Positions 28,287 through 36,537 of a stretch of 64,000 nt of DNA are shown here, one piece after another (position 1 is the stretch's first letter; the number at the start of each line of letters is the position of its first letter). Source of the stretch: Serratia sp. M24T3 (lineage in GTDB: Bacteria > Pseudomonadota > Gammaproteobacteria > Enterobacterales > Enterobacteriaceae); NCBI RefSeq assembly GCF_000257645.1, contig NZ_AJHJ01000024.1, positions 1-64,000 of the forward strand. Direction: 5' to 3'. The position numbers and the translations under genes were made by a program. The notes beneath the pieces were generated by a model, which was not told the origin of the DNA, searched no databases, and saw only the letters and a program-made list of their open reading frames with translations.

Positions 28287-29407
28287 AGTAGGCCTGCCGA
28301 GTCGTTCACTAATAACACCTGTTCGCCGTCACGTAATCCCTGTTTCACCTCAATAAAGGTGCCGTCATCAATGCCCGTCATAATGATTCGTTCAATCGTT
28401 TTGCCATCAAGGTTTATGGCCTTAAGCTGATAGTGATCGGCTGAGACCGCGCTGCCCAGTGCGGTCAACGGGATTGCCAGCACATTTTTAACCTGATGCA
28501 GTTCCACACTGACTTGTGCGGTCATCTCTGGGCGCAGGAAACCCTCCAGGTTCTCAACGTCAAACAGGGCGTTATAAAAAACCGCATTGTTTATCTTCTC
28601 GGCAGCGGGTTCCAGCTTTTTGATTTTGCTGCAAAAAGGCTGATGCGCGGCCCCTAAAGTGGTAAAGCACACCGGCTGACCTTGTTGAATGAGGGTTATA
28701 TCTGCTTCGGGGATCTGTGCGTGGACGGTCATCACACTCAAATCAGCAATTTCAAGGATCACCGGCACCTGATAAGACGCGACCACCGTCTGGCCTGCCT
28801 GCGTTGTGACAGAAAGCACGGTGCCGCTGACCGGTGCAATAATCTGTGTGTAGCCGAGATTGGTTTCTGCGGTGGCGACCCGGATTTGCTGCTGGTGAAT
28901 TTGCGCATTCATGGCGGTCAACTGAGCCTGCTGGACCTGCAAGTCAGCCTCGGCGGCCTCCACGTCTTGCCGGGCTGCGGCATCTTGACGGTACATCGCT
29001 CGCTGACGTTGCAGCGCCAGAGTCGATCTTTTCACCAGCGCCTGATTGGCATTCTTTTGCGCCAGTAAACTGTTCAGCGCGACCTGAGCATCCTGTAGCG
29101 CATTTTGTGACAAGGCGGGATCGATCTCTCCCAGCAGCTGGCCCTTAGTGACAAAATCACCGGGACTGACCCACAGTGAAGTCAGTTGACCTGATGCCTG
29201 CGAACCCACATCGACTTGTTTAATAGGCTGTAGAAAACCGCTGGCCAGCACTGTTTGTTTAAGCGTTTGGCGGCTTACAATAAATGTCGGTGGCGGGGGG
29301 GGATTTTGGGTGTTTGAAATTAATATCCAAACAATGAGCAGAGAGAATATGATTATCGTGATGGAAAAATAAAGTTTTTTCTTATGGTGGTAAAAACGCA
29401 CTGGCAT
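28283..29407 (-). CDS. MacA-type membrane fusion protein
   Basis: The 374-residue protein begins with a membrane anchor (about residues 11-31), then a lipoyl-like domain (VGSQASGQLTSLWVSPGDFVTKGQLLGEID). A long helical hairpin rich in Gln and Ala is followed by the second lipoyl half (TQIIAPVSGTVLSVTTQAGQTV) and a beta-barrel domain. It joins MacB to the outer-membrane lipoprotein encoded downstream. An unusual PPPPP run follows the membrane anchor. It overlaps macB by 4 bp, and the small secreted peptide gene lies 146 bp upstream on the same strand. Confidence 0.92.
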   Translation of the reverse strand: MPVRFYHHKKKLYFSITIIIFSLLIVWILISNTQNPPPPPTFIVSRQTLKQTVLASGFLQPIKQVDVGSQASGQLTSLWVSPGDFVTKGQLLGEIDPALSQNALQDAQVALNSLLAQKNANQALVKRSTLALQRQRAMYRQDAAARQDVEAAEADLQVQQAQLTAMNAQIHQQQIRVATAETNLGYTQIIAPVSGTVLSVTTQAGQTVVASYQVPVILEIADLSVMTVHAQIPEADITLIQQGQPVCFTTLGAAHQPFCSKIKKLEPAAEKINNAVFYNALFDVENLEGFLRPEMTAQVSVELHQVKNVLAIPLTALGSAVSADHYQLKAINLDGKTIERIIMTGIDDGTFIEVKQGLRDGEQVLLVNDSAGLL

Positions 29408-29521
29408 TATAAATAAAATCCTTATTATTTAATTTATCAATGATCGCATCAGGAGTCTTGACGGCTTTAATTATAATTCTTGTGGGGTTTTTATAGTGAA
29501 ACATATTTATAAAATATATAA

Positions 29522-29543
29522 AGCCCTCCACGTGGAGGAGGGC
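29522..29543 (-). terminator. terminator after the small secreted peptide gene
   Basis: AGCCCTC-CAC-GTG-GAGGGCT-type pairing forms a strong hairpin, followed on the minus strand by a TTTATATATTTTAT tail. It begins 11 bp after the peptide stop codon. It separates the peptide gene from the macA-like gene and may allow partial read-through. Confidence 0.7.
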
Positions 29544-29553
29544 TGGAAATATA

Positions 29554-29802
29554 CTACAGGCAGGAGAGCACTTGCGAAACAGAAGTTCCGGCAGGGAGTT
29601 GGCTCAAAATTTTGATAATCTGGTCATAAGTCAACTCGCTGGCCGGAACACCAACCGGCAGCAGGCCAGGCAGGATTGAACAAAGGCCTGGGATTGGCAG
29701 CGGGATTGGCGGGATAGGCAACAGATCGGCGTTGGCTGTTGAACTAAAACCTGCGGCGGCCATTAAAACGAATGCAGCTCCGAGCAATTTAATTTTATGC
29801 AC
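29554..29802 (-). CDS. small secreted proline-rich peptide, possible exporter substrate
   Basis: The 82-residue precursor has a clear signal peptide (residues 1-25, cleavage after ANA). The mature 57-residue peptide starts with a proline-rich hydrophobic stretch (DLLPIPPIPLPIPGL), contains PGLLPVGVPASELTYDQIIKIL, and ends in LSCL. It has two cysteines (41 and 81) that could form a disulfide. AAGGA is eight bases before the ATG. I do not recognise a characterised relative. It lies on the same strand upstream of the MacA-MacB-channel operon, and a link to that exporter is inferred. Confidence 0.6.
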   Translation of the reverse strand: MHKIKLLGAAFVLMAAAGFSSTANADLLPIPPIPLPIPGLCSILPGLLPVGVPASELTYDQIIKILSQLPAGTSVSQVLSCL

Positions 29803-30186
29803 AATAATTTTCCTTATTCCTTAATGGAAATAAACGTTTTAGTTGAAAAGATTGCAGAGTTATTTAAGTGTGATGAAATGATCATGCTTAAATAACACTG
29901 GAGTTACTACGCCTAAGATTAAGAGGTGATTAACTTTGGCAAAACAAAATTTAGCTGATTGATTTTTTGTGTCATCTATTATTTTTAAAATATTAGCCCA
30001 GACATGATCTGAGTCATGCTTTTAAGAAATAATGACGTTTATTTTGCATTAAGCTATTTATAAGGAAAATGATTAAGGAATTAATTATATAAAAATACAA
30101 TTTTAATGCGCTGAGTTTACGTTTTTATTTAAAGTCTCAATGTCTATGCCGCCATTAATCATGACGGCAAAGAAGCTCGCACGGCG
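29803..30186. other. AT-rich intergenic region upstream of the small peptide gene
   Basis: This 384-bp stretch is clearly richer in A and T than its neighbours and holds no supported gene. It must contain the peptide gene promoter. A CATGA-N6-TCATG inverted repeat near 30003-30018 is visible, but no known regulator fits. A weak hairpin near 30148-30168 may end map transcription. Confidence 0.5.
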
Positions 30187-30972
30187 TTAAATCGCCTCGT
30201 AGTCACCGGTGCCTTCCGGCCACGGGGTCAGCAAGTCGTAACCGGTGTCCGTTACTGCAATGGTATGTTCCCACTGAGCAGATAAAGAACGGTCTTTGGT
30301 TACCACAGTCCAGCCGTCCGACAGTACGCTGGTGGCTGCCTTACCGGCGTTGATCATCGGTTCAATAGTGAAAATCATCCCTGCTTCAAGTACCAGTCCT
30401 TCTCCGGGGCGGCCATAGTGCAGCACTTGCGGGGTGGTGTGATACTCCTCACCTACGCCGTGACCACAGTATTCACGCACTACCGAGAAACCGTTGCTTT
30501 CAGCTATGTGCTGAATAGCCGCACCCACGTCACCCAAGGTTGCGCCGGGACGCACGGCCTTGATGCCTGCGACCATCGACTGATAAGTGACTTCGACCAG
30601 ACGTTGACCGCGAATGCTTGGTTTGCCCACGTAGTACATGCGGCTGGTGTCGCCATACCAGCCGTCCTGAATAATGGCCACGTCGATGTTGACGATATCA
30701 CCGTCTTTAAGCTTTTTGTCAGCCGGAATACCGTGGCACACCACGTGATTCACTGAAGTACATGAGGTTTTTGTATATCCGTGGTAACCAATATTGGCTG
30801 GAGTGACTTTAAGCTCATTGACAATGTAGTCATGGCAAAGCTGGTCAATCTCGTTGGTTGTTACACCGACCTTAACGTAAGGCTTGATAAACTCCAGCAC
30901 TTTAGCCGCGGTATTGCCTGCGGTGCGGGCTTTTTCAATTTCCTGCCGGGTATGAATTTTTACTGAGCTCAT
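30187..30972 (-). CDS. map: type I methionine aminopeptidase, probable second copy
   Basis: The 261-residue enzyme has all five metal ligands of type I methionine aminopeptidases: Asp in NIDVAII, Asp in GDTSRMYYVG, His in EYCGHGVGEE, Glu in FTIEPM, and Glu in AQWEHTI. It removes the initiator Met from new proteins. The start is at MSSVKIHTRQEIEKAR; twelve upstream in-frame residues are not conserved. The essential map gene of enterobacteria normally stands next to rpsB. This copy stands by pncA and differs from the E. coli protein at many positions (WYGDTSRMYY, DGWTVVTKDR), so I infer a paralogue. Confidence 0.88.
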   Translation of the reverse strand: MSSVKIHTRQEIEKARTAGNTAAKVLEFIKPYVKVGVTTNEIDQLCHDYIVNELKVTPANIGYHGYTKTSCTSVNHVVCHGIPADKKLKDGDIVNIDVAIIQDGWYGDTSRMYYVGKPSIRGQRLVEVTYQSMVAGIKAVRPGATLGDVGAAIQHIAESNGFSVVREYCGHGVGEEYHTTPQVLHYGRPGEGLVLEAGMIFTIEPMINAGKAATSVLSDGWTVVTKDRSLSAQWEHTIAVTDTGYDLLTPWPEGTGDYEAI

Positions 30973-31064
30973 AGTTAATCGACTTCTTTTGGTGAGGAAA
31001 CGGGGCACGCATTCTCCATGCGACCCGTTTCAAAGTGTTTATAACCGCATCGTTGACGGCAAAA

Positions 31065-31712
31065 TTATAGCGTGAAATCCAGATTGCTCACCCATTGGGC
31101 GAGGCTTTGTACTTTGGCACCGGCGAGCTGCATCTGTTCAACGGCTTTTTTACTGTCATCGGCGTCGAGGTTCACGCCGCGGCAACCGTCACTGATCAAC
31201 GTCACCTCATAGCCCAATTCCAGGGCATCCAGCACGCTGAATTTCACACAGTAATCAGTGGCGAGCCCCATGATGACCAAATGTTCGACCTGCTTATTCT
31301 GCAACCAATCGTGTAGCGGGGTCGCTGCCCGTTTACCGTTATCGAAAAATGCGCTGTAGCTGTCGACTGACGAGTCTTTGCCTTTGTGCACGATGTAGTC
31401 CAGCCCGGCGGTGTTTAGACTGGGATGAAAGTCTGCCCCCGGCTGATTCTGCACGCAGTGAACCGGCCACCACACCTGTGGCAGGCCTTCAAGCTCACCC
31501 ACTGTACCGACCTCTGCCGAGGAATTGATTGCAAAGCTGCGATGATCGGCAGGGTGCCAGTCCTGAGAAGCCGCTACTGGAATATTGGCGTGGCGACAGG
31601 CGGCGATGGCCAGATTGGCGACGTTTATTGTGTCATCACCCTCTGCAACGGCTAGCGCGCCGCCGTGACAAAAATCATTTTGCAGGTCAATGAGCAACAG
31701 TGCAGAGTTCAT
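31065..31712 (-). CDS. pncA: nicotinamidase PncA
   Basis: The 215-residue protein is an isochorismatase-fold nicotinamidase. The triad is Asp 9 (LLIDLQNDFC), a Lys near 110 (YIVHKG) and Cys 155 (LATDYCVK). The metal site includes DWHPADH. It converts nicotinamide to nicotinate for NAD recycling. It follows ansA after 9 bp in the same order as E. coli, so the two are likely co-transcribed. Confidence 0.95.
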   Translation of the reverse strand: MNSALLLIDLQNDFCHGGALAVAEGDDTINVANLAIAACRHANIPVAASQDWHPADHRSFAINSSAEVGTVGELEGLPQVWWPVHCVQNQPGADFHPSLNTAGLDYIVHKGKDSSVDSYSAFFDNGKRAATPLHDWLQNKQVEHLVIMGLATDYCVKFSVLDALELGYEVTLISDGCRGVNLDADDSKKAVEQMQLAGAKVQSLAQWVSNLDFTL

Positions 31713-31721
31713 GTTATCCCC

Positions 31722-32738
31722 TTAAACGGTTAATTCACCACGCAGGTCTTGTTGCATCTGCTCACGGATTTCAGCAGCGGAAAACGGCTGGCTGAGTAAA
31801 TAATGTAGCTTGGTCAGGGTCGCTTCTACGGTCAGGTCAAAGCCGCTTATCACCCCGGCGTGGGCCAGCGCGTTACCGGTCGCGTAGCCGCCCATGTTGA
31901 CCTTGCCTGAAATACACTGCGTCAGGTTGACCACCACGATGCCGCGCTCGGAAGCATCTTTCAACACCTGAAGCAGATCGCCTTTTTGTGGCGCATTACC
32001 TACGCCGTAAGACCGCAAGATCAAAGCTTTTACCGGCTGTTGTACGAAGTTACGCACAACCTCGGCCGAAATTCCAGGATATATCGTCACTACGCCAATG
32101 GGCTGCGGGGTGATGTTATGCACACGCAGCGGGCCGGTGGCGGCAGGAATTGACGGTGTTGCCAGGCGGCGGATATGAATACCGGCTTCCAGCAACGGCG
32201 CCATATTCGGCGAAGCAAAGGCGTCAAAACCGTCGGCGTGGGCCTTGGTGCTGCGGTTACCGCGATAGAGTCGGTTATTGAAGAACAACGTCACTTCATT
32301 CACCGGATGGTTAGCCGCAATATACAGTGAATTAAGCAGATTAATTTGACCGTCCGAGCGCAGAGCCTCCAGCGGGATCTGCGAACCGGTCACAATGACG
32401 GGCTTGCCGAGGTTTTCCAGCATGAACGACAGCGCGGAAGCGGTGAACGCCATGGTGTCTGTGCCGTGCAAAATAACGAAACCGTCGTATTGGTCATAAT
32501 GGGCCTGAATATCATCGGCGATATGTTGCCAGTCTTCCGGCGTCATATCTGAAGAGTCCATCAGCGGTGAATATTCTTGTATGTGAAAATCAGGCATTTC
32601 AGGGCGATGGAATTCTGGCATCAGCGCCAACTGGCGCTGTAAATGGCCAGAGACAGGAATGTAGCCCTGTTCGGAACGCGCCATGCCGATGGTACCGCCA
32701 GTGTAGGCAACGTAGATCGATTTTTTAGTCATTTGCAT
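31722..32738 (-). CDS. ansA: cytoplasmic L-asparaginase I
   Basis: The 338-residue protein closely follows E. coli AnsA. The two catalytic Thr motifs are YVAYTGGTIG at the start and ILHGTDTMAFTASALSF. Also conserved are SGHLQRQLALMPEFHRPEMPDF and NRLYRGNRSTKAHADGFDAFASPN. It hydrolyses L-asparagine in the cytoplasm and has no signal peptide. An in-frame ATG six bases downstream is possible but lacks a better ribosome site. It heads the ansA-pncA pair. Confidence 0.96.
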   Translation of the reverse strand: MQMTKKSIYVAYTGGTIGMARSEQGYIPVSGHLQRQLALMPEFHRPEMPDFHIQEYSPLMDSSDMTPEDWQHIADDIQAHYDQYDGFVILHGTDTMAFTASALSFMLENLGKPVIVTGSQIPLEALRSDGQINLLNSLYIAANHPVNEVTLFFNNRLYRGNRSTKAHADGFDAFASPNMAPLLEAGIHIRRLATPSIPAATGPLRVHNITPQPIGVVTIYPGISAEVVRNFVQQPVKALILRSYGVGNAPQKGDLLQVLKDASERGIVVVNLTQCISGKVNMGGYATGNALAHAGVISGFDLTVEATLTKLHYLLSQPFSAAEIREQMQQDLRGELTV

Positions 32739-32824
32739 AATTCTTTTTTTAATCAGCCAGACAGGCCAGGTGGGGCGATTATAAAGCTAGTGAGGCAGGA
32801 ATAAAAATGTGAATGCGAATTGAT

Positions 32825-32855
32825 AAAAAAAATGGCCCCGCGAGCGGAGCCATTT
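32825..32855 (-). terminator. terminator of sppA
   Basis: AAATGGC-N-CCGC pairs with GCGG-N-GCCATTT, and the minus strand continues with eight T residues. It lies 31 bp after the sppA stop codon. Confidence 0.85.
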
Positions 32856-32885
32856 AAGGTTTATTGTTCAGACATTAAGCAGCGT

Positions 32886-34741
32886 TTATTTAACGTCGCC
32901 GCAGGTCAGGCACATTGCGTAGCGGTTTTGCGGATCGTTCATGTTGCTGAACAGGTCCGCCTGAGTGCTCATTTTCAAAGCGATATCGGCAACCGGCGCA
33001 GGCAAATAGGCCTGAGCAACGGCGGGCAGCATCGCGTGAACAGACGCATTCATCTGCGAGAAAATCAGGTCAGTCATGCTTGGCTGGTCGACATACCAGT
33101 TCAACTGCCAGGTCGGCAGTTTAGCCAGCTCTGCGGCTTTCTTCACCGCGTCGTCGAAATCACCCAACTCATCAACCAGGCCGTTGTTTTTCGCATCGGT
33201 ACCGATCCAAACGTGGCCCTGAGCAATCTGGTCAATCTGCTCCGGCGTCTTGTTACGGGCCTTGGCGACCAGTCCCAGGAACGTTTTATAGCCGTTCTCG
33301 ATGTTCAGTTGCATCATCTGCGAGAACTCCGGCGGCAATGCCTTGGTGACGGCAATATCGGCCAGCGGCGAGGTCGCAACACCGTCAGTATGCACACCAA
33401 ATTGTCCCAGCGTGTCTTGATAAGTATTGATCACCCCAAAGATGCCGATAGAACCGGTAAGGGTGCTTGGGCTGGCAATAATGTAGTTGGCCGGCGTTGA
33501 AATCCAGTAACCGCCCGAAGCCGCCATGCCGCCCATTGAAACGACCACCGGTTTGCCCGCCGCGCGTGCCGCAGCCAGCTCGGAACGGATGACTTCAGAA
33601 GCGCTGACACTGCCTCCCGGACTATTTACGCGGAACACGATAGCTTTAACTTTCGGGTCCAGACGCGCCTTGCGGATTTGTTCGGCCGTGGTATCGCCAC
33701 CGACTTCACCCGCCTGGCCTTCACCGTCTACAATGGCACCGTTTGCGAAGATAACCGCAATCTGCGCAGCATTATTGTCCTGTTTCGGTTTCGGCGTGTA
33801 GTCGTCAAGACTGGTGTAGTTAAAGTCTTTCTTGTCTTTGTCATAGCCAAAAGCTTTGATCATCGCCTCATCGGCATCGCCGCGCGAAGCCAATACGTCG
33901 ACCAGCTTGCTCTTCAGCGCGTACTCGGCCGTGTCGCCGCCTGCTGCCTGCAAACCGGTTAACATCCCCTGTGCGCCAGGGAACAGCTGCTCAGGCGTCA
34001 ACTGGCGATTCGCCGACACAGTATTGAGGTAGTTGTTCCACAAACCACCGACCCAGCGGCTGTCTGCATCACGCGCTGCTGCAGACATATTGTCGCGCAT
34101 CAAAGGCTCTACCGCAGACTTATAGGTGCCCACGCGGAAGATATTGGTGGTCACTTTGAGTTTGTCGAGCAGGGTCTTGTAATAAAGGGTATTGGTGGCG
34201 AAACCGTGGAGATCGACCGTGCCCATCGGCGAGAGGTAAATCTTGTTGGCAAAGCTTGCCAGATAATACTGCGTCTGGTTATAGCTATCGCCTACCGCAT
34301 AGATTGGCTTACCGGCATCGCGGAATTCGCGCAGCGCCTTGCCAATATATTGCAGTGAAGACTGATCGGTGCCGGTGAAGTCAGTGAGAGACAGCACCAT
34401 GCCGGTAATATTTTTATCGTCTTTGGCAGCGCGGATGGTATCAACCAAATCAAACAGCGAGGTTTCCTGCAGGCGATTGCTGGAGGTGCCCAGCAGTTCT
34501 CGGCCCAGTTGGCGAACCTTATTGTTTACCGAAGGTTTGTCGACCACGGAACCGCTTAAATCGACCAGCAGCGCGCCCTTGGTTGGGGTCTCGACCGGCT
34601 TGGATTGCAGCTCGTAATAAATTCCTGCGCCGACCAGAATGATCAGAATCAGGAAAAGGTTAAGAATAAACTCTCTTACAAAGTTAAGCAGACGCCAGGT
34701 CCACCTAAAAAACCGGCGATGATTCGCCACAGTATGCGCAT
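32886..34741 (-). CDS. sppA: signal peptide peptidase SppA, apparent frameshift near its start
   Basis: From codon 12 on this is an SppA of about 618 residues. It has a membrane anchor, catalytic Lys in VGTYKSAVEP, catalytic Ser in VSMGGMAASGGYW, and a C terminus ending NRYAMCLTCGD. It degrades cleaved signal peptides in the inner membrane. The family start, MRILWRIIAGFF, is encoded from the ATG at 34741, which has GGAGAG upstream. It is in a different frame from the rest: a run of six T (plus-strand A at 34707-34712) must be read as seven for the frames to join. The only in-frame start downstream is a GTG at 34730 without a ribosome site. Either one base is missing from the sequence or the gene is altered here. 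Confidence 0.9.
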
Positions 34742-34906
34742 GTTCTCTCCATCTAGAGCAACTAGTGCAGCTATCCTAATGACCTGACGAAGAAATGTCA
34801 GCATTAAATCATTTCATAATTTGGCAGACAGCACGGGGTCGAATAGCCACGACGAGGGGGCTTATGCTACGGTTAACAGATTACAACTGATACCAAGGAG
34901 AGATTT

Positions 34907-35458
34907 ATGGACGCTCTGGACCTGCTGCTCAACCGTCGTTCCGCCTCACGTCTGGCGGCCCCTGCGCCTTCAGGCAAAGTGCTGCAAAACATCATTAATG
35001 CCGGCATGCGCGCACCCGATCACGGGGCTTTGCAGCCGTGGCGTTTTGTGATTGTCGAGAACGACGGCCTGATTCGTTTCAGTAATTTGCTGAGAAGTGC
35101 GGCCGAGAAAGATAAAATGGACGATAAGGCCATTGAAAAGGCGACTCAGGCCCCGCTGCGCGCGCCGCAGATTATTACTATTATCGCCGATATTAAAGAC
35201 AGCCCTAAAGTGCCGGAGTGGGAGCAGGTTGTTTCTGCCGGATGTGCAGTGCAGGCAATGCAAATGGCCGCACTGGCGCAGGGCTTTAATGGCATCTGGC
35301 GCACTGGCGCATGGACCGAGCACGCCGCCGTGCGCAAAGCTTTTGGCTGCGCCGAGAAGGATCAAATCGTCGGCTTCCTTTACCTGGGCACGCCGCAGCT
35401 TAAATCAAGCACCCAAGTCATACCGGCGGATAGCGCCGCGTTTGTCAGTTATTTCTGA
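34907..35458 (+). CDS. ydjA: nitroreductase family protein YdjA
   Basis: The 183-residue FMN-binding nitroreductase of the minimal YdjA type has the typical start [16 protein letters not shown], the motif [13 protein letters not shown], and a glycine-containing [19 protein letters not shown]. It probably reduces nitro or quinone compounds with NAD(P)H. AAGGAGAG precedes the ATG. In E. coli ydjA is followed by selD and topB. Here selD is absent and an NlpC lipoprotein gene is next. Confidence 0.93.
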   Translation: MDALDLLLNRRSASRLAAPAPSGKVLQNIINAGMRAPDHGALQPWRFVIVENDGLIRFSNLLRSAAEKDKMDDKAIEKATQAPLRAPQIITIIADIKDSPKVPEWEQVVSAGCAVQAMQMAALAQGFNGIWRTGAWTEHAAVRKAFGCAEKDQIVGFLYLGTPQLKSSTQVIPADSAAFVSYF

Positions 35459-35480
35459 TCATTGCCAAATGTGCTCTGGA

Positions 35481-35502
35481 AACTCCTCTGCAAAGGGGAG
35501 TT
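35481..35502 (+). terminator. hairpin after ydjA
   Basis: AACTCCTC pairs with GGGGAGTT (one G-U pair), followed by TGTCAAATTTTTC. It lies 23 bp after the ydjA stop codon. Confidence 0.6.
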
Positions 35503-35699
35503 GTCAAATTTTTCAAAATATTGAATTTAGCGGACTATTCCTATATTTTGCTTGAAATTCATACAGTAATAAACACCCGGCGAAAACCCCTTACGTAAAG
35601 TATTGTAAATCAGTGTAATTATGTTCCTCACGCTATTTAGCCCTTTGATTTTATAGGCTATAAATCCTTATCGATTATTTTCATCACCCGGTAACATCA

Positions 35700-36266
35700 A
35701 TGAAGTCTTTAAAATCATTCAAATACGTATTCTGTCTTTCATTGTTGATTCTGGCCGGATGTGCCTCAAAAAAACCTTCAGATACTGCTAATTCAGGTAA
35801 TGCCTCGCAAATTACCGACCAGCAGTCAGATCTCATTTCCGTTGTTGCCGCACTCCACGATCAAATGCATTCATGGCAAGGCACCCCTTACCAGTGGGGC
35901 GGCACGAACTTGCAGGGTGTAGACTGCTCCGGTTTTGTCTGGCGAACCCTTAAAGATCGCTTCAATATTCCGATGGACCGTGTGACCACCGCGCAGCTGA
36001 TTCACATGGGGCAGCGTGTCAATGAAGACCAGCTACAACCGGGCGACCTGGTGTTCTTTCGCATTAACCACGAGATGCACGTCGGGTTCTACGACACCGA
36101 TCATAACTTCCTGCATGCCTCGGTTAGCAAAGGTGTGATGCGCTCCTCGTTGAATAACCCTTATTGGAAATCGGTGTTCCTCGAAGCCAGAAGGCTGACC
36201 CGCGAATACGACGCGCAGATCACCTTTAATCCTACAGGCTCTGAGAGCCAGTTAGCTAAAAACTGA
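35700..36266 (+). CDS. nlpC: NlpC/P60-family cell-wall peptidase lipoprotein
   Basis: This 188-residue lipoprotein has a signal ending in LILAGC (Cys 21) and an NlpC/P60 domain. The domain has catalytic Cys 76 in GVDCSGFVW and His 127 in MHVGFYD, with His 139 in FLHASVS as the likely third residue. The region TPYQWGGTN and the ending VSKGVMRSSLNNPYW closely resemble E. coli NlpC. It should cleave peptide stems of peptidoglycan from the periplasmic side of the outer membrane. The substrate bond is not determined. Confidence 0.88.
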   Translation: MKSLKSFKYVFCLSLLILAGCASKKPSDTANSGNASQITDQQSDLISVVAALHDQMHSWQGTPYQWGGTNLQGVDCSGFVWRTLKDRFNIPMDRVTTAQLIHMGQRVNEDQLQPGDLVFFRINHEMHVGFYDTDHNFLHASVSKGVMRSSLNNPYWKSVFLEARRLTREYDAQITFNPTGSESQLAKN

Positions 36267-36537
36267 TCCCGCATTAATCATTTCAGGGAGACGGTTATTT
36301 GCAACCCCTGAAATCAACGATTGCTCTGCGTCTCTGGCACGATTTTTAATCATCAACGGGGCGCACGGCAGTGGGTTGCTTGCTGTCAAAACGTGCAGTT
36401 ATTTCCTGATTTATCCTATAAATCCTTTTTTCGCCGTTTTTGTGAGCGAACGTCCTGCCTCTACCCCGATCGCGACTTATCAATTGTTTGCCTAGCGGCT
36501 AACATAGGGGGATGACCTAGTTTGTGAGCCATGCCTG

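Noticed and set aside
30003-30018. CATGA-N6-TCATG inverted repeat upstream of the small peptide gene, CRP-like in spacing
   Set aside because: The half sites differ from TGTGA in two positions each, so a CRP call is not justified.
36280-36314. Hairpin ATTTCAGGG/CCCTGAAAT after nlpC
   Set aside because: There is no T tract after it and the loop is long, so evidence for termination is weak.
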